Positions 17,147 through 27,598 are shown, numbered from the stretch's first letter. The stretch is DNA of 64,000 nucleotides from Synergistetes bacterium HGW-Synergistetes-1 (GCA_002839185.1 PGXO01000005.1:62001-126000); one strand, 5' to 3'. Notes: generated by a model not told the origin, from the sequence alone. Translations and numbers: made by a program.

Positions 17147-19783
17147 ATGAGGAAGATATTCAGATCTTATTTTCCGACCACTCGCACATTTTTTCTTCTG
17201 ATAGCCTTTTTGGCTATTACTTTTTTTGCGATTTTTGCTCTCCTTGGACATGTCAGGTCAATTTTTTTCTCCCACGCAGACACTCAAAACCAATCAGTTG
17301 TATCTATGGCAGCAAACATGGTCAACGAACGCATATACGCAAAACTCATCCAGCTGCAGGCACTGGCATATACCCCCTCTTCACAAAAGAATTTGTTCAG
17401 CAAGGAAAACCTGAATAAAAGACTCGAACAACTAAGACCGGAAGCTGCAAAGATCGGGTATGACTTTATCCAGCTGACAGACGCAGAGGGGAACACGGTA
17501 AGTACCAACGGGAAAAAAGTTGACATCGTTGAGACAGATCATTTTTATCGGGCCATTCGAGGTTTCACTGTTATATCACAGGTAGTAAGCGATGATGTAA
17601 CAAGCACACCCAGAATATCAGCTGAGAGGATAGTTTTTTTAAGCGTTCCCGTTTTTTCTGGAGCTGCAGTTATTGGTGTACTTACCGCCGCGATAAATGT
17701 TGAGAAACTTTTCATACTTCAAAACATAGATATTCCCTATAGCGGAACTTTCTTATGCCTGATAGATAAAAACAACAACGTTGTTGAGTATTCAGGAAGC
17801 TACCTGAGAGAGTTCGCTCACCTTACCAGAAGTCTGAACTTTTTCAGCCCCCTCTCTACCCTGATCGAATCAGATGAACTCAAGTTTCTCAAAGAAGAAC
17901 TTTCAAACCTCGCAGGAAACATGATAAAACATCACAAAAGCACCAAAAACGACAGGATGATATCTTTTGCATCTCTTCCGCATTCAGATCAGTGGAAACT
18001 TGTTGCCGTCTCATCAGAAGAGAGTATCAGGTCCCAGCAGAACAGTCTTCTTATGAAGATAGGCGCTTTGATTTTATTGAGCACTCTTTTAATGACATTA
18101 ACAGCGATATATCTTTACGTAATGAACTGGAAATATAAAAGGATCCGTGAACTTTCACACAGCACGATAAATAAGACCGGATTTCATTTTTTCAAAATTT
18201 CATCTGACGGAGAAGTTATGGACTTTGAAGATGATTTCGCATCTTTTCTGGGTATATCTCCTGATAAATCAGCTTTCAACTTTAAAGAGTTCATGAATGA
18301 CGGACAAACAATATTCCCGGCTAAGATCGAAAAGGATGCTTCATTCAAACTTTCTCTTCGCAACAAGAACAACGACAAGACTTTTCTTCTTATTCAGATA
18401 ATCGGAAATAACGAGAGAGGTTTCTTCCCTGCATTTGCGATCGATGTTACAAAGGACGAGCTGCTCCAGGAAAGGGTCAGAAATCTTGCTTATACTGACA
18501 TGACCACCAATGTTCCCAACAGGGAGAGCTTCACCCTCAAAATTGAGAGCCTTAATCAAAAATGCCTCTCAAAGAGCTTTAAAAGCGGGCTGCTCTTTAT
18601 TGACATAAACGACAGCCATAGAATAATGGAAATTTTTGGACACAGGCTCTTCCAAAAAATGCTTCGTGAGGCAGCCGGAAGGCTTACGTCTGTTTCGATC
18701 CAGGCCCAAGGGAGCATTTATAACCTTGACAGCGATGATTTTGTAATAGTTATCGACGAACATGACAATATCAGCCAGATCCTTGAGATCGCAGGAGAGA
18801 TAAACAAAAAATTCCTTGATCCCTTCATACTCGGAGATTGTCCTTTCGAAGTCAAATGCAGGATAGGGATAGTATCCTGCCCTGAATACCAGAGAAGGAC
18901 ACCTATCACTCCAAGTGACATGATCAGATACGGTGAAATTACATTGAGGCTTGCAAAATCCAATGACGACCTCTTCATTTTGGACAAACAGTCTTATCTC
19001 GCAGTGATCAAAGAATTAGACATGGAGATGGACCTGCAGAATTCAATAAGAGACAAGGAGCTAATACTTCTTTACCAGCCCATATATTCTTTTGGATCAG
19101 ACAGGATAATAGCAGTGGAATCCCTCCTTTCATGGAAAAGCAAAAAACATGGGACAGTTGCCCCTTCTGTTTTTATCCCATTGGCAGAAAGGAGCGGTTT
19201 TATAAATAAATTGGGAGACTTTGTAATAGATACATCTTTTGAGTTTGCATCAAAATTGAAAGAGAATAATATATTCGTCAATTTCAATGTTTCAACAGTA
19301 CAGTTCTATCAGATGGATTTTGCAGAAAAGCTTGCAGCCAAGTTAAAAAATCACGGCCTTCCGCCGCAAAGCGTGGGCCTGGAAATAACAGAATCCTGTT
19401 TGTGCAAGGACATTGCAGAATTAGTTGAAAAACTAAGTATGATAAGAGAAGCAGGCATAACGGTCTTGATCGATGATTTCGGCACAGGGTACTGCTCTCT
19501 CTCGTACCTGAAAGATCTTCCTGTCGACTATCTGAAAATAGACAGAAGTTTTATTATGGGGATCGAAAAATCGGATAAACAGGTCAAACTATTAAGAGGA
19601 ATAACCAACGTAGCAAAATCCCTTGGGGTTGAGATCATTGCTGAAGGGATCGAAACAGAAGATCAGCTTGATGCCGTTATAGGATGCGGGTGCAGAAACA
19701 TACAGGGATTCTATATTTCCAGACCTATGAATGAAATAAATACTCTTGATTTTATCAACTCTTACATGGGCCCGGGGAAATAA
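17147..19783 (+). CDS. Membrane GGDEF-EAL protein, probable cyclic-di-GMP phosphodiesterase
   Basis: The 878-residue protein has TM1 (about 14-36), an extracytoplasmic Cache-like sensor (about 40-295), TM2 (about 302-325), a PAS-like segment (about 335-430), a GGDEF-like domain (about 440-600) and an EAL domain (about 620-870). The GGDEF signature is degenerate (LDSDDFVIVI at about 525), so cyclase activity is unlikely. The EAL domain keeps its catalytic elements: AVESLLSW in place of EALLRW, IDDFGTGYCSLSYL, LKIDRSFI and EGIETEDQ. It probably degrades cyclic-di-GMP in response to an external ligand. It is a single gene with its own promoter and a strong terminator. No cyclase partner is nearby. 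Confidence 0.92.
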   Translation: MRKIFRSYFPTTRTFFLLIAFLAITFFAIFALLGHVRSIFFSHADTQNQSVVSMAANMVNERIYAKLIQLQALAYTPSSQKNLFSKENLNKRLEQLRPEAAKIGYDFIQLTDAEGNTVSTNGKKVDIVETDHFYRAIRGFTVISQVVSDDVTSTPRISAERIVFLSVPVFSGAAVIGVLTAAINVEKLFILQNIDIPYSGTFLCLIDKNNNVVEYSGSYLREFAHLTRSLNFFSPLSTLIESDELKFLKEELSNLAGNMIKHHKSTKNDRMISFASLPHSDQWKLVAVSSEESIRSQQNSLLMKIGALILLSTLLMTLTAIYLYVMNWKYKRIRELSHSTINKTGFHFFKISSDGEVMDFEDDFASFLGISPDKSAFNFKEFMNDGQTIFPAKIEKDASFKLSLRNKNNDKTFLLIQIIGNNERGFFPAFAIDVTKDELLQERVRNLAYTDMTTNVPNRESFTLKIESLNQKCLSKSFKSGLLFIDINDSHRIMEIFGHRLFQKMLREAAGRLTSVSIQAQGSIYNLDSDDFVIVIDEHDNISQILEIAGEINKKFLDPFILGDCPFEVKCRIGIVSCPEYQRRTPITPSDMIRYGEITLRLAKSNDDLFILDKQSYLAVIKELDMEMDLQNSIRDKELILLYQPIYSFGSDRIIAVESLLSWKSKKHGTVAPSVFIPLAERSGFINKLGDFVIDTSFEFASKLKENNIFVNFNVSTVQFYQMDFAEKLAAKLKNHGLPPQSVGLEITESCLCKDIAELVEKLSMIREAGITVLIDDFGTGYCSLSYLKDLPVDYLKIDRSFIMGIEKSDKQVKLLRGITNVAKSLGVEIIAEGIETEDQLDAVIGCGCRNIQGFYISRPMNEINTLDFINSYMGPGK

Positions 19784-19810
19784 TATCTGAAACATAAGTT
19801 ACAGCCATAT

Positions 19811-19849
19811 AAAAGGTGCGCGGAGCAGCAAATGCTCCGCGCACCTTTT
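19811..19849. terminator. Strong bidirectional terminator
   Basis: A perfect 17-bp stem (19811-19827 with 19833-19849) has a GCAAA loop, with A-rich and T-rich outer ends. It sits between the converging GGDEF/EAL gene and the jag-rpmH operon. Confidence 0.93.
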
Positions 19850-19877
19850 ATATATGTGAAAGTGATACGATATATAT

Positions 19878-20564
19878 CTATCTGCTGCGCGGGGTTCTTT
19901 TTCTTCCACTATCGGGACGTGAGACAGGACAGACAAGGACCCGTCTTGAAGGTTCTTCCCCTATTGACCTTGTCTCAACCTCTTTGTTGTCTCTTAGAGC
20001 CAGATGAACTATGCGTCTTTCCCAGCTCGACATTGGCTCAAGGCTTACCGGGGTCCCCTTGCGAAGGGCTTCCCTGGCTATTGATTCTGCAAGCCTTGAC
20101 AATGTCTGCTCCCTGCGCTGGCGGTAACCCCCGCAGTCAAAGCGTACCCTGCGGGTCGACATGTCATCATGACAGGCAAGGTTTGTAAGGTATTCCAAAG
20201 CCTTCAGTGTCTCGCCATACCTTCCGATGACAACTCCCACATCTTCTCCCACCAGATTGATCATTCCGTCTTCGTTCAGTTCAGGTATCAGGTCCAGGTC
20301 CATCTTATCCAAGACCTCGTTGACGAAGTGGCATGATTTTATAAAGGTGGCTGGAGCAAATGGCCTTACCTCAACTTTATACGAACTGCCAAGAAAACCA
20401 AAAAGTTTTTTATCCTCGGAAATTATCTGGGTTTCAACATCATCCGGCTCTATTCCCCAAAGTTCCGCCGCTTTTCCACGCGCTTCTTCTACAGACACAC
20501 AATCCAAGATCAGGGATTCGATCTCAGGCATCGGACATTTTTCTTCCATATCTCTGTCCATCAT
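19878..20564 (-). CDS. jag: Jag/KhpB RNA-binding protein
   Basis: The 228-residue protein has a Jag_N domain (SVEEARGKAAELWGI and KKLFGFLGS, about 25-65), a KH domain with the GxxG loop in VIGRYGETLKALEYL (about 113-127), and an R3H domain (SSWERRIVHLALRDN, about 179-193, then SRRVLV). All three RNA/ssDNA-binding parts are present. It is the last gene of the rpmH-rnpA-yidD-yidC-jag operon, its classical position. In Firmicutes KhpB acts with KhpA in RNA binding and cell division. A Lys/Arg-rich tail follows R3H. Confidence 0.94.
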   Translation of the reverse strand: MMDRDMEEKCPMPEIESLILDCVSVEEARGKAAELWGIEPDDVETQIISEDKKLFGFLGSSYKVEVRPFAPATFIKSCHFVNEVLDKMDLDLIPELNEDGMINLVGEDVGVVIGRYGETLKALEYLTNLACHDDMSTRRVRFDCGGYRQRREQTLSRLAESIAREALRKGTPVSLEPMSSWERRIVHLALRDNKEVETRSIGEEPSRRVLVCPVSRPDSGRKRTPRSR

Positions 20565-20600
20565 ATATACCTCTTGCTGACTCTGATAAGAGAATGACTT

Positions 20601-21455
20601 TTATTCATCGTCATCTTCTTCATAGTCGTCGTCCTCGTATTCATCGTCATCTTCTTCTGCTGTTGAAGATGTCGGCTTATTTTTATGAAGAGCCGGCTTG
20701 ACCTGAAGTTCCTGTTTAGTTTTGGACATTACGAAATACTGCTGGACTACTCCCATAAGAGAGGAAAGGCCCCAGTAAAGCATAACTCCACCCGGCATTG
20801 AAAGACATATAAACGCCATGAAAAATGGCATTATCGTGTTCATCATCGCCATCTGGGGGTTTGTGCCGGATGAAAGCTTCTGCTGTGCCCATGTAAGGAA
20901 GGAAATGCTTATCAGCAAAATAAGGTTTCCAATATAGAGTCCTGCATTCGACAGACCAGCAGGATTTTTGAGTATCCCGGTCAAAACCGACATGACTCCG
21001 TAGTTCCCGGTGGGATCCGCAGCTACTCCGACTGCCTGTGCCAACCCTGCGGTGGTCGAAGAACCGAGTATTATTCCCATAAAGGAACCCCCGGCAAAAT
21101 CATAAGTTCTCAGTACGTTGAAGAGAAGAATGAGGATCGGAAGCTGCACAAGCAACGGGAGGCATCCTGCTGCCGGATTGACCTTATTCTCCTTATAGAG
21201 ACGCATCGTTTCCTGGTTGAGTTTCTCTTTATCATTTGCATATTTTTCCTGCAGCACCTTCAGCCTTGGCTGTATCTTCTGCATCTGCTGCATGCTTGTC
21301 ATCTGCTTCTGATTAAGAGGATAGAGAACTATCCTTACTGCTATGGTCAAGAGCACTATTGCCAGACCAAAAGAGTTTGTGAGACCATAAAAAAATTCAA
21401 GAATCGTTAGAAGCAGTTCGCTTGCTCCACTCCATATCGCGCCCAAAACTTTCAC
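20601..21455 (-). CDS. yidC: YidC/Oxa1 membrane protein insertase, short form
   Basis: The 284-residue protein has the five core membrane helices of YidC ([75 protein letters not shown]), with the conserved Arg in VRIVLYPL facing the groove. It lacks the large periplasmic P1 domain usual in proteobacterial YidC and has no lipobox. The C-terminus ends in a run of about 20 Asp/Glu with a few Tyr ([17 protein letters not shown]), in contrast to the usual basic tail of short YidC proteins. GTG at 21455 overlaps the yidD stop by 4 nt. Confidence 0.95.
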   Translation of the reverse strand: MKVLGAIWSGASELLLTILEFFYGLTNSFGLAIVLLTIAVRIVLYPLNQKQMTSMQQMQKIQPRLKVLQEKYANDKEKLNQETMRLYKENKVNPAAGCLPLLVQLPILILLFNVLRTYDFAGGSFMGIILGSSTTAGLAQAVGVAADPTGNYGVMSVLTGILKNPAGLSNAGLYIGNLILLISISFLTWAQQKLSSGTNPQMAMMNTIMPFFMAFICLSMPGGVMLYWGLSSLMGVVQQYFVMSKTKQELQVKPALHKNKPTSSTAEEDDDEYEDDDYEEDDDE

Positions 21456-21739
21456 CTAACCTTTCGAAGTCCTTTAAATAACTTCCCCATCCAGATCCGT
21501 GTATCTACTTCTTTCTGCTCGGGTACAGGGTCATATCCCCCCGGATCCCATGGGCCACAACGCAAGATCCTGCGCAAGCCCAGCTCTGCTCCGCAAAAAA
21601 GACCGTATTTCTCAACCGCTTCAGCTGTATATTCGGAGCAATTTGGAATGAAGCGGCATTTTCCACCCCCTAATATCGGTGATATTGCTGCCTGGTAAAA
21701 CCTGATAAAAAAAAGTCCTGCCTGTGAAGCTAAGCGCAT
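21452..21739 (-). CDS. yidD: Membrane protein insertion efficiency factor YidD
   Basis: The 95-residue protein shows [36 protein letters not shown] and [17 protein letters not shown], the diagnostic YidD motifs with conserved cysteines. It has an N-terminal amphipathic helix. It overlaps rnpA by 10 nt and yidC by 4 nt. It is a small cytoplasmic-face membrane protein that assists Sec/YidC insertion. Confidence 0.95.
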   Translation of the reverse strand: MRLASQAGLFFIRFYQAAISPILGGGKCRFIPNCSEYTAEAVEKYGLFCGAELGLRRILRCGPWDPGGYDPVPEQKEVDTRIWMGKLFKGLRKVR

Positions 21740-22131
21740 GTTTCCCCTTCTTTGTCAGCATTCCAGTCAAAACCGGGCCAGTCGTTCTTCATAAGCCCTC
21801 TCCTCTTGAGTGAGCAAGCAATATCCATGTAGACATCCCTCGAAGATCTTTCCAGCGCTTTCTCCCTTAAAGAAGCAATTATCCATACACCGTCCTTGAT
21901 CCACGGCAAAAGCCGTCTGAATGCTTCTCTCATCATCCTTCGACCTCTGGTACGTCTGGATGCATTTGCAGTTTTTCGTCCGACGGTTACTCCGATGAGT
22001 GGTGGGTCGCCGGGGCGTTCAACAAACAACAACCGCACCAGCTCGCCTTTTTCACGGCGTCCGGTGCGGAATACAAGGTCGAACTGCCACCCGTGCTTGA
22101 GCCTGACAGCTGACGAAAAGCCGAAATTCAC
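21730..22131 (-). CDS. rnpA: Ribonuclease P protein component
   Basis: The 133-residue protein shows [17 protein letters not shown] at the N-terminus, [29 protein letters not shown] (the basic RNR-like RNA-binding helix) and a C-terminal extension. GTG at 22131 lies 6 nt after the rpmH stop. It binds the RNase P RNA and helps process 5' ends of tRNAs. Confidence 0.93.
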   Translation of the reverse strand: MNFGFSSAVRLKHGWQFDLVFRTGRREKGELVRLLFVERPGDPPLIGVTVGRKTANASRRTRGRRMMREAFRRLLPWIKDGVWIIASLREKALERSSRDVYMDIACSLKRRGLMKNDWPGFDWNADKEGETCA

Positions 22132-22137
22132 GGCAGA

Positions 22138-22272
22138 TTAGACAGCAAGACGCGCTCTACCCTTACGGCGACGATTCCTTAAAATACGGCGTCCGCTTGG
22201 GGAGGCAGAACGTACGAGAAAGCCCATTGAACGCTTTCGTCTGGTGTTATGCGGCTGAAATGTTCGTTTCAC
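22138..22272 (-). CDS. rpmH: 50S ribosomal protein L34
   Basis: The 44-residue protein starts at GTG 22272 behind AGGAGGTG. The translation begins [18 protein letters not shown], continues through [18 protein letters not shown] and ends RLAV, nearly invariant L34 sequence. It heads the rnpA-yidD-yidC-jag operon. A good promoter lies about 60 nt upstream. Confidence 0.97.
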   Translation of the reverse strand: MKRTFQPHNTRRKRSMGFLVRSASPSGRRILRNRRRKGRARLAV

Positions 22273-22333
22273 AGACTACACCTCCTGTGGTTCATTTTCA
22301 CATGACCTTAATTGTCTTATATGCAACCTAGTA

Positions 22334-22362
22334 AATATAACATACACTTCCCTATGGAGCAA
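22334..22362 (-). promoter_or_regulatory. Promoter of the rpmH operon
   Basis: On the minus strand TTGCTC (22362-22357), a 17-nt spacer and TATATT (22339-22334) precede the rpmH GTG by about 60 nt. Confidence 0.65.
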
Positions 22363-22499
22363 GGAAAATTATACATCTTATTCATTATATATTTTTTGGA
22401 CATTTAATCTGAATTTAGAGTAAAATAGAATGTGTTGTTGCAGAAAATGCCCCATATGTGCTAATATATCCGCTGTCTTTTGTGAAGGAGGTGACGGCA

Positions 22500-22766
22500 T
22501 TGCCAAATAAGAAATCAGCGAAAAAACGAGTTCTGGTCACTGAAAGAAACCGCATTTACAACCGCTTCTGGAAAACCCGCTGCAAAAATGCAGTAAAGAA
22601 GCTTCTGGATGCAGTTGAACAGAAAGACTCCGAGCTTGCAACAAAGAGGCTGAACGAGGCTCAGGGTGTACTGGATAAAGCGGTAGTAAAGGGCGTCGTC
22701 CACCGAAATACAGCGTCTCGCCGCAAGGCTATGATGGCAGCAAGATTTAAGTCTCTTTCTGCATAA
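22500..22766 (+). CDS. rpsT: 30S ribosomal protein S20
   Basis: The 88-residue protein starts at TTG 22500, placed 7 nt after AAGGAGGT. The open frame begins earlier at 22458 without a ribosome site. It shows PNKKSAKKRVLVTERNRIYN, TRCKNAVKKLLDAVEQKD and GVVHRNTASRRKAMMAAR, typical S20 helices. The UUG start is notable because rpsT often uses UUG for autoregulation in enterobacteria. It is divergent from rpmH and convergent with holA. Confidence 0.95.
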   Translation: MPNKKSAKKRVLVTERNRIYNRFWKTRCKNAVKKLLDAVEQKDSELATKRLNEAQGVLDKAVVKGVVHRNTASRRKAMMAARFKSLSA

Positions 22767-22791
22767 GTGACCTGATTTAATTTACAAATCT

Positions 22792-22830
22792 ATGGAGGGG
22801 CTAAAGGTGCGTCCCTCCATTTTGTTTTTT
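22792..22830 (+). terminator. Terminator of rpsT
   Basis: ATGGAGGG (22792-22799) pairs with CCCTCCAT (22813-22820) and is followed by TTTGTTTTTT. Confidence 0.88.
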
Positions 22831-22833
22831 CGT

Positions 22834-23748
22834 TCAGCAGCCCATCAATTCGATCACAAGCGTCTCAAGTCCGGCCCACCCCGACCCCGTACCGCTCTTT
22901 TCATCAATATTTATCTTTATTAGGCCAAGCACAAATTTGCTTATAGATCCTGCACTGTATTTTCGAGCAGCATTTCCAGCCATACTCCATGCGTAATTCT
23001 TTGCTCCCAGCGACTCCGCAAAAAGAGATCCTTTATGCGGATGCATTGACGAGTACCATGCGAGTCTCATTCTGTTGTGCATGGCAGAAACAAGAGGGAT
23101 GAGGTCGCCGTTCTTGGAGATCGCGTGAAGGCTTTTCAGAGTTTTTATATGATCTCCGCTGCACAGTCCGTCGAGAAGTTTGAGAAGGTTTCTCGTACCG
23201 TCATCCAGACACATGTTTTCAATATCAGAAGTATTGACAGTACCTCCTTTTTTAAGCAGTGACAGGCTTGAGAGCTGACGTCTGATCTCCTCCGGATCCT
23301 CAGTCAGTTCTATTATCAAGGCGGCAGCTTCACGGTCTATCTTAATTTTCATCTCTTTGGCCAGATCTATGGTCCACATCATTCTTTCCCTGGGCCAGCG
23401 AGGAAAGGGGGGTGCCTTTATGATCCTGCATTTTTGAAGGGTCTGAGGAGGAAAAACTTTTGCCGGATCTGAATCATAGACCAGCAGCAATACTACCGGA
23501 GAATCAGCATCTACCATAGGGTCAAGGTTTTCAGGAAAAGGGCCCAATATGGGAGCCGAATCAACAATAACTATCCTGTTCTCGTCAAACAGTCCGCCTG
23601 AGAGATTATCAGACAGGAGAGGGCTCCATTCCCCCCCCTCCTGTCTTCCTGATACCACATATCCTTTTTTTTCAAAATGGGCAACTGTCTCCTCCAGGAG
23701 GCGTCTCTGTGCGGTACCTGAAGCAGAGATCAGGAGGAGCGAAGGCAT
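22834..23748 (-). CDS. holA: DNA polymerase III delta subunit
   Basis: The 304-residue protein has the HolA-type layout. The N-terminal region (NLSGGLFDENRIVIVDSA) is AAA+-like without a Walker A, the middle has the IDREAAALIIELTEDPEEIRRQLSSLSLL helix characteristic of HolA, and the C-terminal collar region begins SGDHIKTLKSLHAISKNGDLIPLVSAMHNRMRL. It opens the beta clamp during clamp loading. Its ATG overlaps the last base of the leuS stop codon (TGATG), which shows translational coupling with leuS. Confidence 0.88.
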   Translation of the reverse strand: MPSLLLISASGTAQRRLLEETVAHFEKKGYVVSGRQEGGEWSPLLSDNLSGGLFDENRIVIVDSAPILGPFPENLDPMVDADSPVVLLLVYDSDPAKVFPPQTLQKCRIIKAPPFPRWPRERMMWTIDLAKEMKIKIDREAAALIIELTEDPEEIRRQLSSLSLLKKGGTVNTSDIENMCLDDGTRNLLKLLDGLCSGDHIKTLKSLHAISKNGDLIPLVSAMHNRMRLAWYSSMHPHKGSLFAESLGAKNYAWSMAGNAARKYSAGSISKFVLGLIKINIDEKSGTGSGWAGLETLVIELMGC

Positions 23749-26246
23749 CAGCCCTTCACCACTATGTTTACCAGTTTGCCGGGTATCGGGATGATCTTTA
23801 TTATCTCTTTACCCTCTATCCTCTTAAGTGTCTGAGGTCTTGACAGTATTTCCTTCTGAAGGTCTTCTCCTGACATGTCGGCCCTTACTGTAAACTGCTC
23901 GCGTACTTTGCCGTTTATCTGGAGCACAACTGTGACCTCATCATCAGCAAGGGACTCCGGATCTACATCAAACCACTTCTCAACTGAGAGGAACGTTTCG
24001 TTTCCGATATTATGCCAAAGCTCTTCGGTAATATGCGGTGCAAAAGGAGAGAGACAAGAAAGAAGGGTCTCCACTCCCTCTTTCATCACTGACCATGCCT
24101 CCGGAGTCTTCGGCTTAAAGCTGATCAGCGCATTAGTAAGTTCCATGAGCCTTGCAACAGCTGTGTTAAACTGGCGCTCTTCGCTTATGTCCTTTGTTAC
24201 CCTGTCTAAAGTGTTGTGGGTGATGCGTTTGATATCCCTGACATCCACCGCTTTAATGTCTTTCATCGGGACCCGCTCTTTTGAAGCAGACCTGATCTCC
24301 TCAAGGTTTGCTTCAACAAGACGCCATACCCGTCCAAGGAAGCGGTTTGCGCCTTCTACCCCACGTTCAGACCAGTCCAGGTCTTTTTCCGGCGGCGAGG
24401 CAAAAAGTATAAATAGTCTTGCCGTGTCAGCTCCAAATTTTTTGATTATCTCGTCGGGATCGACAACGTTGCCAAGCGATTTGGACATTTTGGCCCCGTC
24501 TTTTATGACCATCCCCTGGGTAAGAAGCCTTTTGAATGGCTCTCTCATGTCCTTTGGAAGAAGTCCCAGGTCCGCGCATACTTTTGTAAAGAACCTGGCG
24601 TAGATGAGATGGAGACATGCGTGCTCGATACCGCCGATGTACTGATCGACGTTCATCCAGTAAGCAGCATCATCCTTGTCAAAAGGCTGTTCTGTCTCCC
24701 ATGGTGATGTATACCTGCTAAAGTACCATGAAGAGCAGAAAAAGGTGTCCATTGTATCTGTTTCACGCCTTGCCGGCTTTCCGCAAACAGGGCACGTGGT
24801 ATTTATCCAGTCTTCACGAAGTGCAAGTGGATTGCCTCCGTTTTCAGGCATCTCGATATCAAGGGGCAGTTCTACGGGAAGCTGATCCTCAGGCACCGGG
24901 ACGATCCCGCAGTGATCACAGTAGATCATTGGTATGGGGGTTCCCCAGTAGCGCTGTCTCGAGATGAGCCAGTCCCTCAGCCTGAACTGGACTTCTTTGC
25001 TTCCAAGTTTCTTTTTATCGAACCATTCACCAATTTTTTCGATCGCCTGAGGTGTTGGCAGACCGTCGAACTCGCCTGAGTTGCATGCTATACCGTCGGC
25101 ATCAACAGACTCAGGCATCGTCGCCCCGTCAGGGACTGGCCCGTCCTCAGGTCTGACTACCGGGATCACGGGTATTCCGTATTTTCTTGCAAAGTCGAAG
25201 TCCCTCTGATCGTGGGCTGGAACACCCATTATCGCTCCGGTCCCATAATCAGTAAGGATGTAGTCAGCTATCCAGATAGGCACTTTTTCTCCGTTCACAG
25301 GGTTTATCGCGTAGAATCCGGTCTCGATGCCCTCTTTATCTGCACCTACTGCAGTACGCTCTATCGCGCTGCGCGATGACATTTTCTTTGCGAAAGCCCT
25401 AAGCTCTTCAGCCTTAGTCCCTCCGACCTTTTCAGCAAATGCCTCAACAAAGGGGTGTTCAGCTGCCATTGCAACGAAGGTGACGCCGAAAATGGTATCT
25501 ATCCTTGTTGTGAATGCTTCAATACTGAGGTCAGTATCGACGATGTCCATTTTAAAATGGACTCCTTCGGATCTGCCTATCCAGTTTCTCTGCATGGTAA
25601 CTACCCGTTCCGGCCATCCGTCAAGATCGTCGAGGCAGTCTACGAGTTCCTGTGCATAATCTGTTATCCTAATAAACCACTGTTCCAGTCCGCGCTTAAC
25701 TACAGGCGTGCCGCAGCGCCAGCAGACGCCTTCTCCTACGACCTGTTCGTTTGCAAGAACTGTTTTGCAGTCTTCGCACCAGTTGACGGGGGCGTGCTTG
25801 CGGTATACAAGTCCTTTCTTATAGAACTGGAGGAAAAGCCACTGGTTCCATTTATAGTAATTAACGTTGCATGTCTCTACCCTGCGTCTCCAGTCATAAC
25901 TGTAGCCTGCTCTCTTGAGCTGATTGGTCATATGTTCGATATTGCTCCATGTCCATTCAGCAGGAGGGAGTTTCATTTTTATGGCAGCGTTTTCGGCAGG
26001 CATCCCGAAAGCGTCGAAACCCATGGGATAGAGGACGTTATAGCCCTGCATCCTTAGGAATCTTGCCAAAAGATCCCCAATGGAATAATTGCGCAAGTGC
26101 CCCATATGGAGTGCTCCGCTTGGATAGGGGAACATCTCAAGGCAGTAAAATTTTTCTTTACTGCTGTCTGCCTCAACTTCGAAAACCTTTGATTCGGTCC
26201 ATTCCTTCTGCCATTTTGGTTCTATGGCACCAAAATCGTATGGCAT
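23748..26246 (-). CDS. leuS: Leucyl-tRNA synthetase
   Basis: The 832-residue class I enzyme has the HIGH element in [14 protein letters not shown] (about 39-52), KMSKS in [10 protein letters not shown] (about 590), the CP1 editing domain ([40 protein letters not shown] with the conserved Asp) and zinc-like Cys pairs ([11 protein letters not shown] ... [23 protein letters not shown]). The C-terminal anticodon and tail domains are complete. Length and order are normal for bacterial LeuRS. The ATG at 26246 follows GGAGGAG. It forms an operon with holA. Confidence 0.97.
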   Translation of the reverse strand: MPYDFGAIEPKWQKEWTESKVFEVEADSSKEKFYCLEMFPYPSGALHMGHLRNYSIGDLLARFLRMQGYNVLYPMGFDAFGMPAENAAIKMKLPPAEWTWSNIEHMTNQLKRAGYSYDWRRRVETCNVNYYKWNQWLFLQFYKKGLVYRKHAPVNWCEDCKTVLANEQVVGEGVCWRCGTPVVKRGLEQWFIRITDYAQELVDCLDDLDGWPERVVTMQRNWIGRSEGVHFKMDIVDTDLSIEAFTTRIDTIFGVTFVAMAAEHPFVEAFAEKVGGTKAEELRAFAKKMSSRSAIERTAVGADKEGIETGFYAINPVNGEKVPIWIADYILTDYGTGAIMGVPAHDQRDFDFARKYGIPVIPVVRPEDGPVPDGATMPESVDADGIACNSGEFDGLPTPQAIEKIGEWFDKKKLGSKEVQFRLRDWLISRQRYWGTPIPMIYCDHCGIVPVPEDQLPVELPLDIEMPENGGNPLALREDWINTTCPVCGKPARRETDTMDTFFCSSWYFSRYTSPWETEQPFDKDDAAYWMNVDQYIGGIEHACLHLIYARFFTKVCADLGLLPKDMREPFKRLLTQGMVIKDGAKMSKSLGNVVDPDEIIKKFGADTARLFILFASPPEKDLDWSERGVEGANRFLGRVWRLVEANLEEIRSASKERVPMKDIKAVDVRDIKRITHNTLDRVTKDISEERQFNTAVARLMELTNALISFKPKTPEAWSVMKEGVETLLSCLSPFAPHITEELWHNIGNETFLSVEKWFDVDPESLADDEVTVVLQINGKVREQFTVRADMSGEDLQKEILSRPQTLKRIEGKEIIKIIPIPGKLVNIVVKG

Positions 26247-26355
26247 CTATATCTCCTCCGTTGCTAAATGAAATCGAAACAAATTATACATCAGGGTATT
26301 ATATACTCCCGCCAATTGCAGGGCAATCTTTAGCTGACTCCCAGTCCGGCAGCAC

Positions 26356-27540
26356 TTAATTTCTTTTATCAGATACTGAACCTTTCGAAATATCGGATAT
26401 CACAAACGCCGCCCATAATTCAAATGCGTCCTTAAAATTCCAGGGATCCTTTCCGGTAAGCGAACGAATTTTTTTCAGCCTGTACTGCAGGCTGTTCCTG
26501 TGCATAGAAAGTTTGTCCGCCACGTTGCCACTGGCAAAGGGAGATTCGCACCATGCAAGAAAGGTCTCTTTTATTTCCTCATAATCATTCCTGGAATCCA
26601 GCCCTTTGAGCGTCCTTGAAACATAATCCTCCCTCACTGCGGCAGGAAGTGAATCAAGCAAGGACTCTCCTGTGAACTCCTCAGATCTGATTATTCCATT
26701 AACACCAAGCTGCTTTGCAAGCCTTAGGGATTTCCTTGCAGAGAGAAGAGAGCGGGCCAGTCCCTGGATGTCAAATGCAAAAAAACCAATAGAGACATCA
26801 GCATATATCCCCTTGCATTTTATGCTTTCAAGAAAATCATTTAAAAGTGTTTCCGCTGCCTCGTAAATTTTTTCCGGAGCCCTCTCTGAACTGGGCGCCA
26901 GCAGTACAGTCACCCTGTAATTTTCCTGCGGGCAAATAACGTTCCTGGGATTTGAAAAGCTGGTTTTCGTTTCCCGAAGCATCCTCTGAAAGGCAGATTC
27001 GGCAGCTTCATTTGACCATTTTTTCATCTCTATCACTATTGCGGCTCTGCACCTTGACAGGTTAAAACCGAGTTCCTTTGCCTGCATCATGATAAACTCT
27101 TCGTTACCGTTTCTGGGGTCGTAAGAGGCGACGTTCTCTATAAGATCACGAAGCGCTCTCTCCCTGAGGAGGTTGGACTCGAGAAATGCCTGCTCACGCA
27201 GCATGATCTCTGCCTGTTTCTGGACCAGCAGACCATATCTGGCCACTTCTTCCGGGAGACCTGCTATCGAAACGGACCCGAGCACATTGTCAAAAAGCTG
27301 AATGGGAAGGGTATATCCCGGAAGTACGTTCAGGTAATTCTCCGCGTCAAGGGTAGATGTTGCCATTGGCCTGTTTTCCTGCATTACCCTTATCGAAGGC
27401 GGGTGAAATTCTCCAACTCTTTTTTCCTCGTTGCATCCGATAATAACTCCCTTTTCATCTGTTACAAGGACCCCATATCCGATAACTTCACTGGTGCTTT
27501 TGGCAATATTCTGGGCCATTTTTTTAAACAACCGTTCCAC
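26356..27540 (-). CDS. CdaR/PucR-type transcriptional regulator
   Basis: The 394-residue protein has an N-terminal Diacid_rec-like sensor (MAQNIAKSTSEVIGYGVLVTDEKGVIIG, then GYTLPIQLFDNVLGSVSIAG), a central GGDEF-like/PucR linker region and a C-terminal PucR helix-turn-helix (NVADKLSMHRNSLQYRLKKIRSLTGKDP). Start is ambiguous: GTG 27540, or the ATG at 27519 that matches the family N-terminus. It is divergent from the glycine reductase operon, with a 142-nt shared upstream region containing a palindrome. CdaR-type proteins usually activate neighbouring catabolic genes in response to small carboxylates, so control of grd genes by glycine or a related metabolite is a reasonable inference. Confidence 0.88.
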   Translation of the reverse strand: MERLFKKMAQNIAKSTSEVIGYGVLVTDEKGVIIGCNEEKRVGEFHPPSIRVMQENRPMATSTLDAENYLNVLPGYTLPIQLFDNVLGSVSIAGLPEEVARYGLLVQKQAEIMLREQAFLESNLLRERALRDLIENVASYDPRNGNEEFIMMQAKELGFNLSRCRAAIVIEMKKWSNEAAESAFQRMLRETKTSFSNPRNVICPQENYRVTVLLAPSSERAPEKIYEAAETLLNDFLESIKCKGIYADVSIGFFAFDIQGLARSLLSARKSLRLAKQLGVNGIIRSEEFTGESLLDSLPAAVREDYVSRTLKGLDSRNDYEEIKETFLAWCESPFASGNVADKLSMHRNSLQYRLKKIRSLTGKDPWNFKDAFELWAAFVISDISKGSVSDKRN

Positions 27541-27598
27541 CCCATCTTTTTATTCATGAGCATAGTTTTAAGGTAAATATTAGATAAATGTATATTCT

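Noticed and set aside
22273-22499. Chromosome origin next to rpmH
   Set aside because: No dnaA gene and no clear run of TTATNCACA boxes in the region.
26247-26355. T-box or other leader upstream of leuS
   Set aside because: The region is only about 110 nt to the next gene and no specifier or T-box sequence is visible. The same holds for hisS and aspS.
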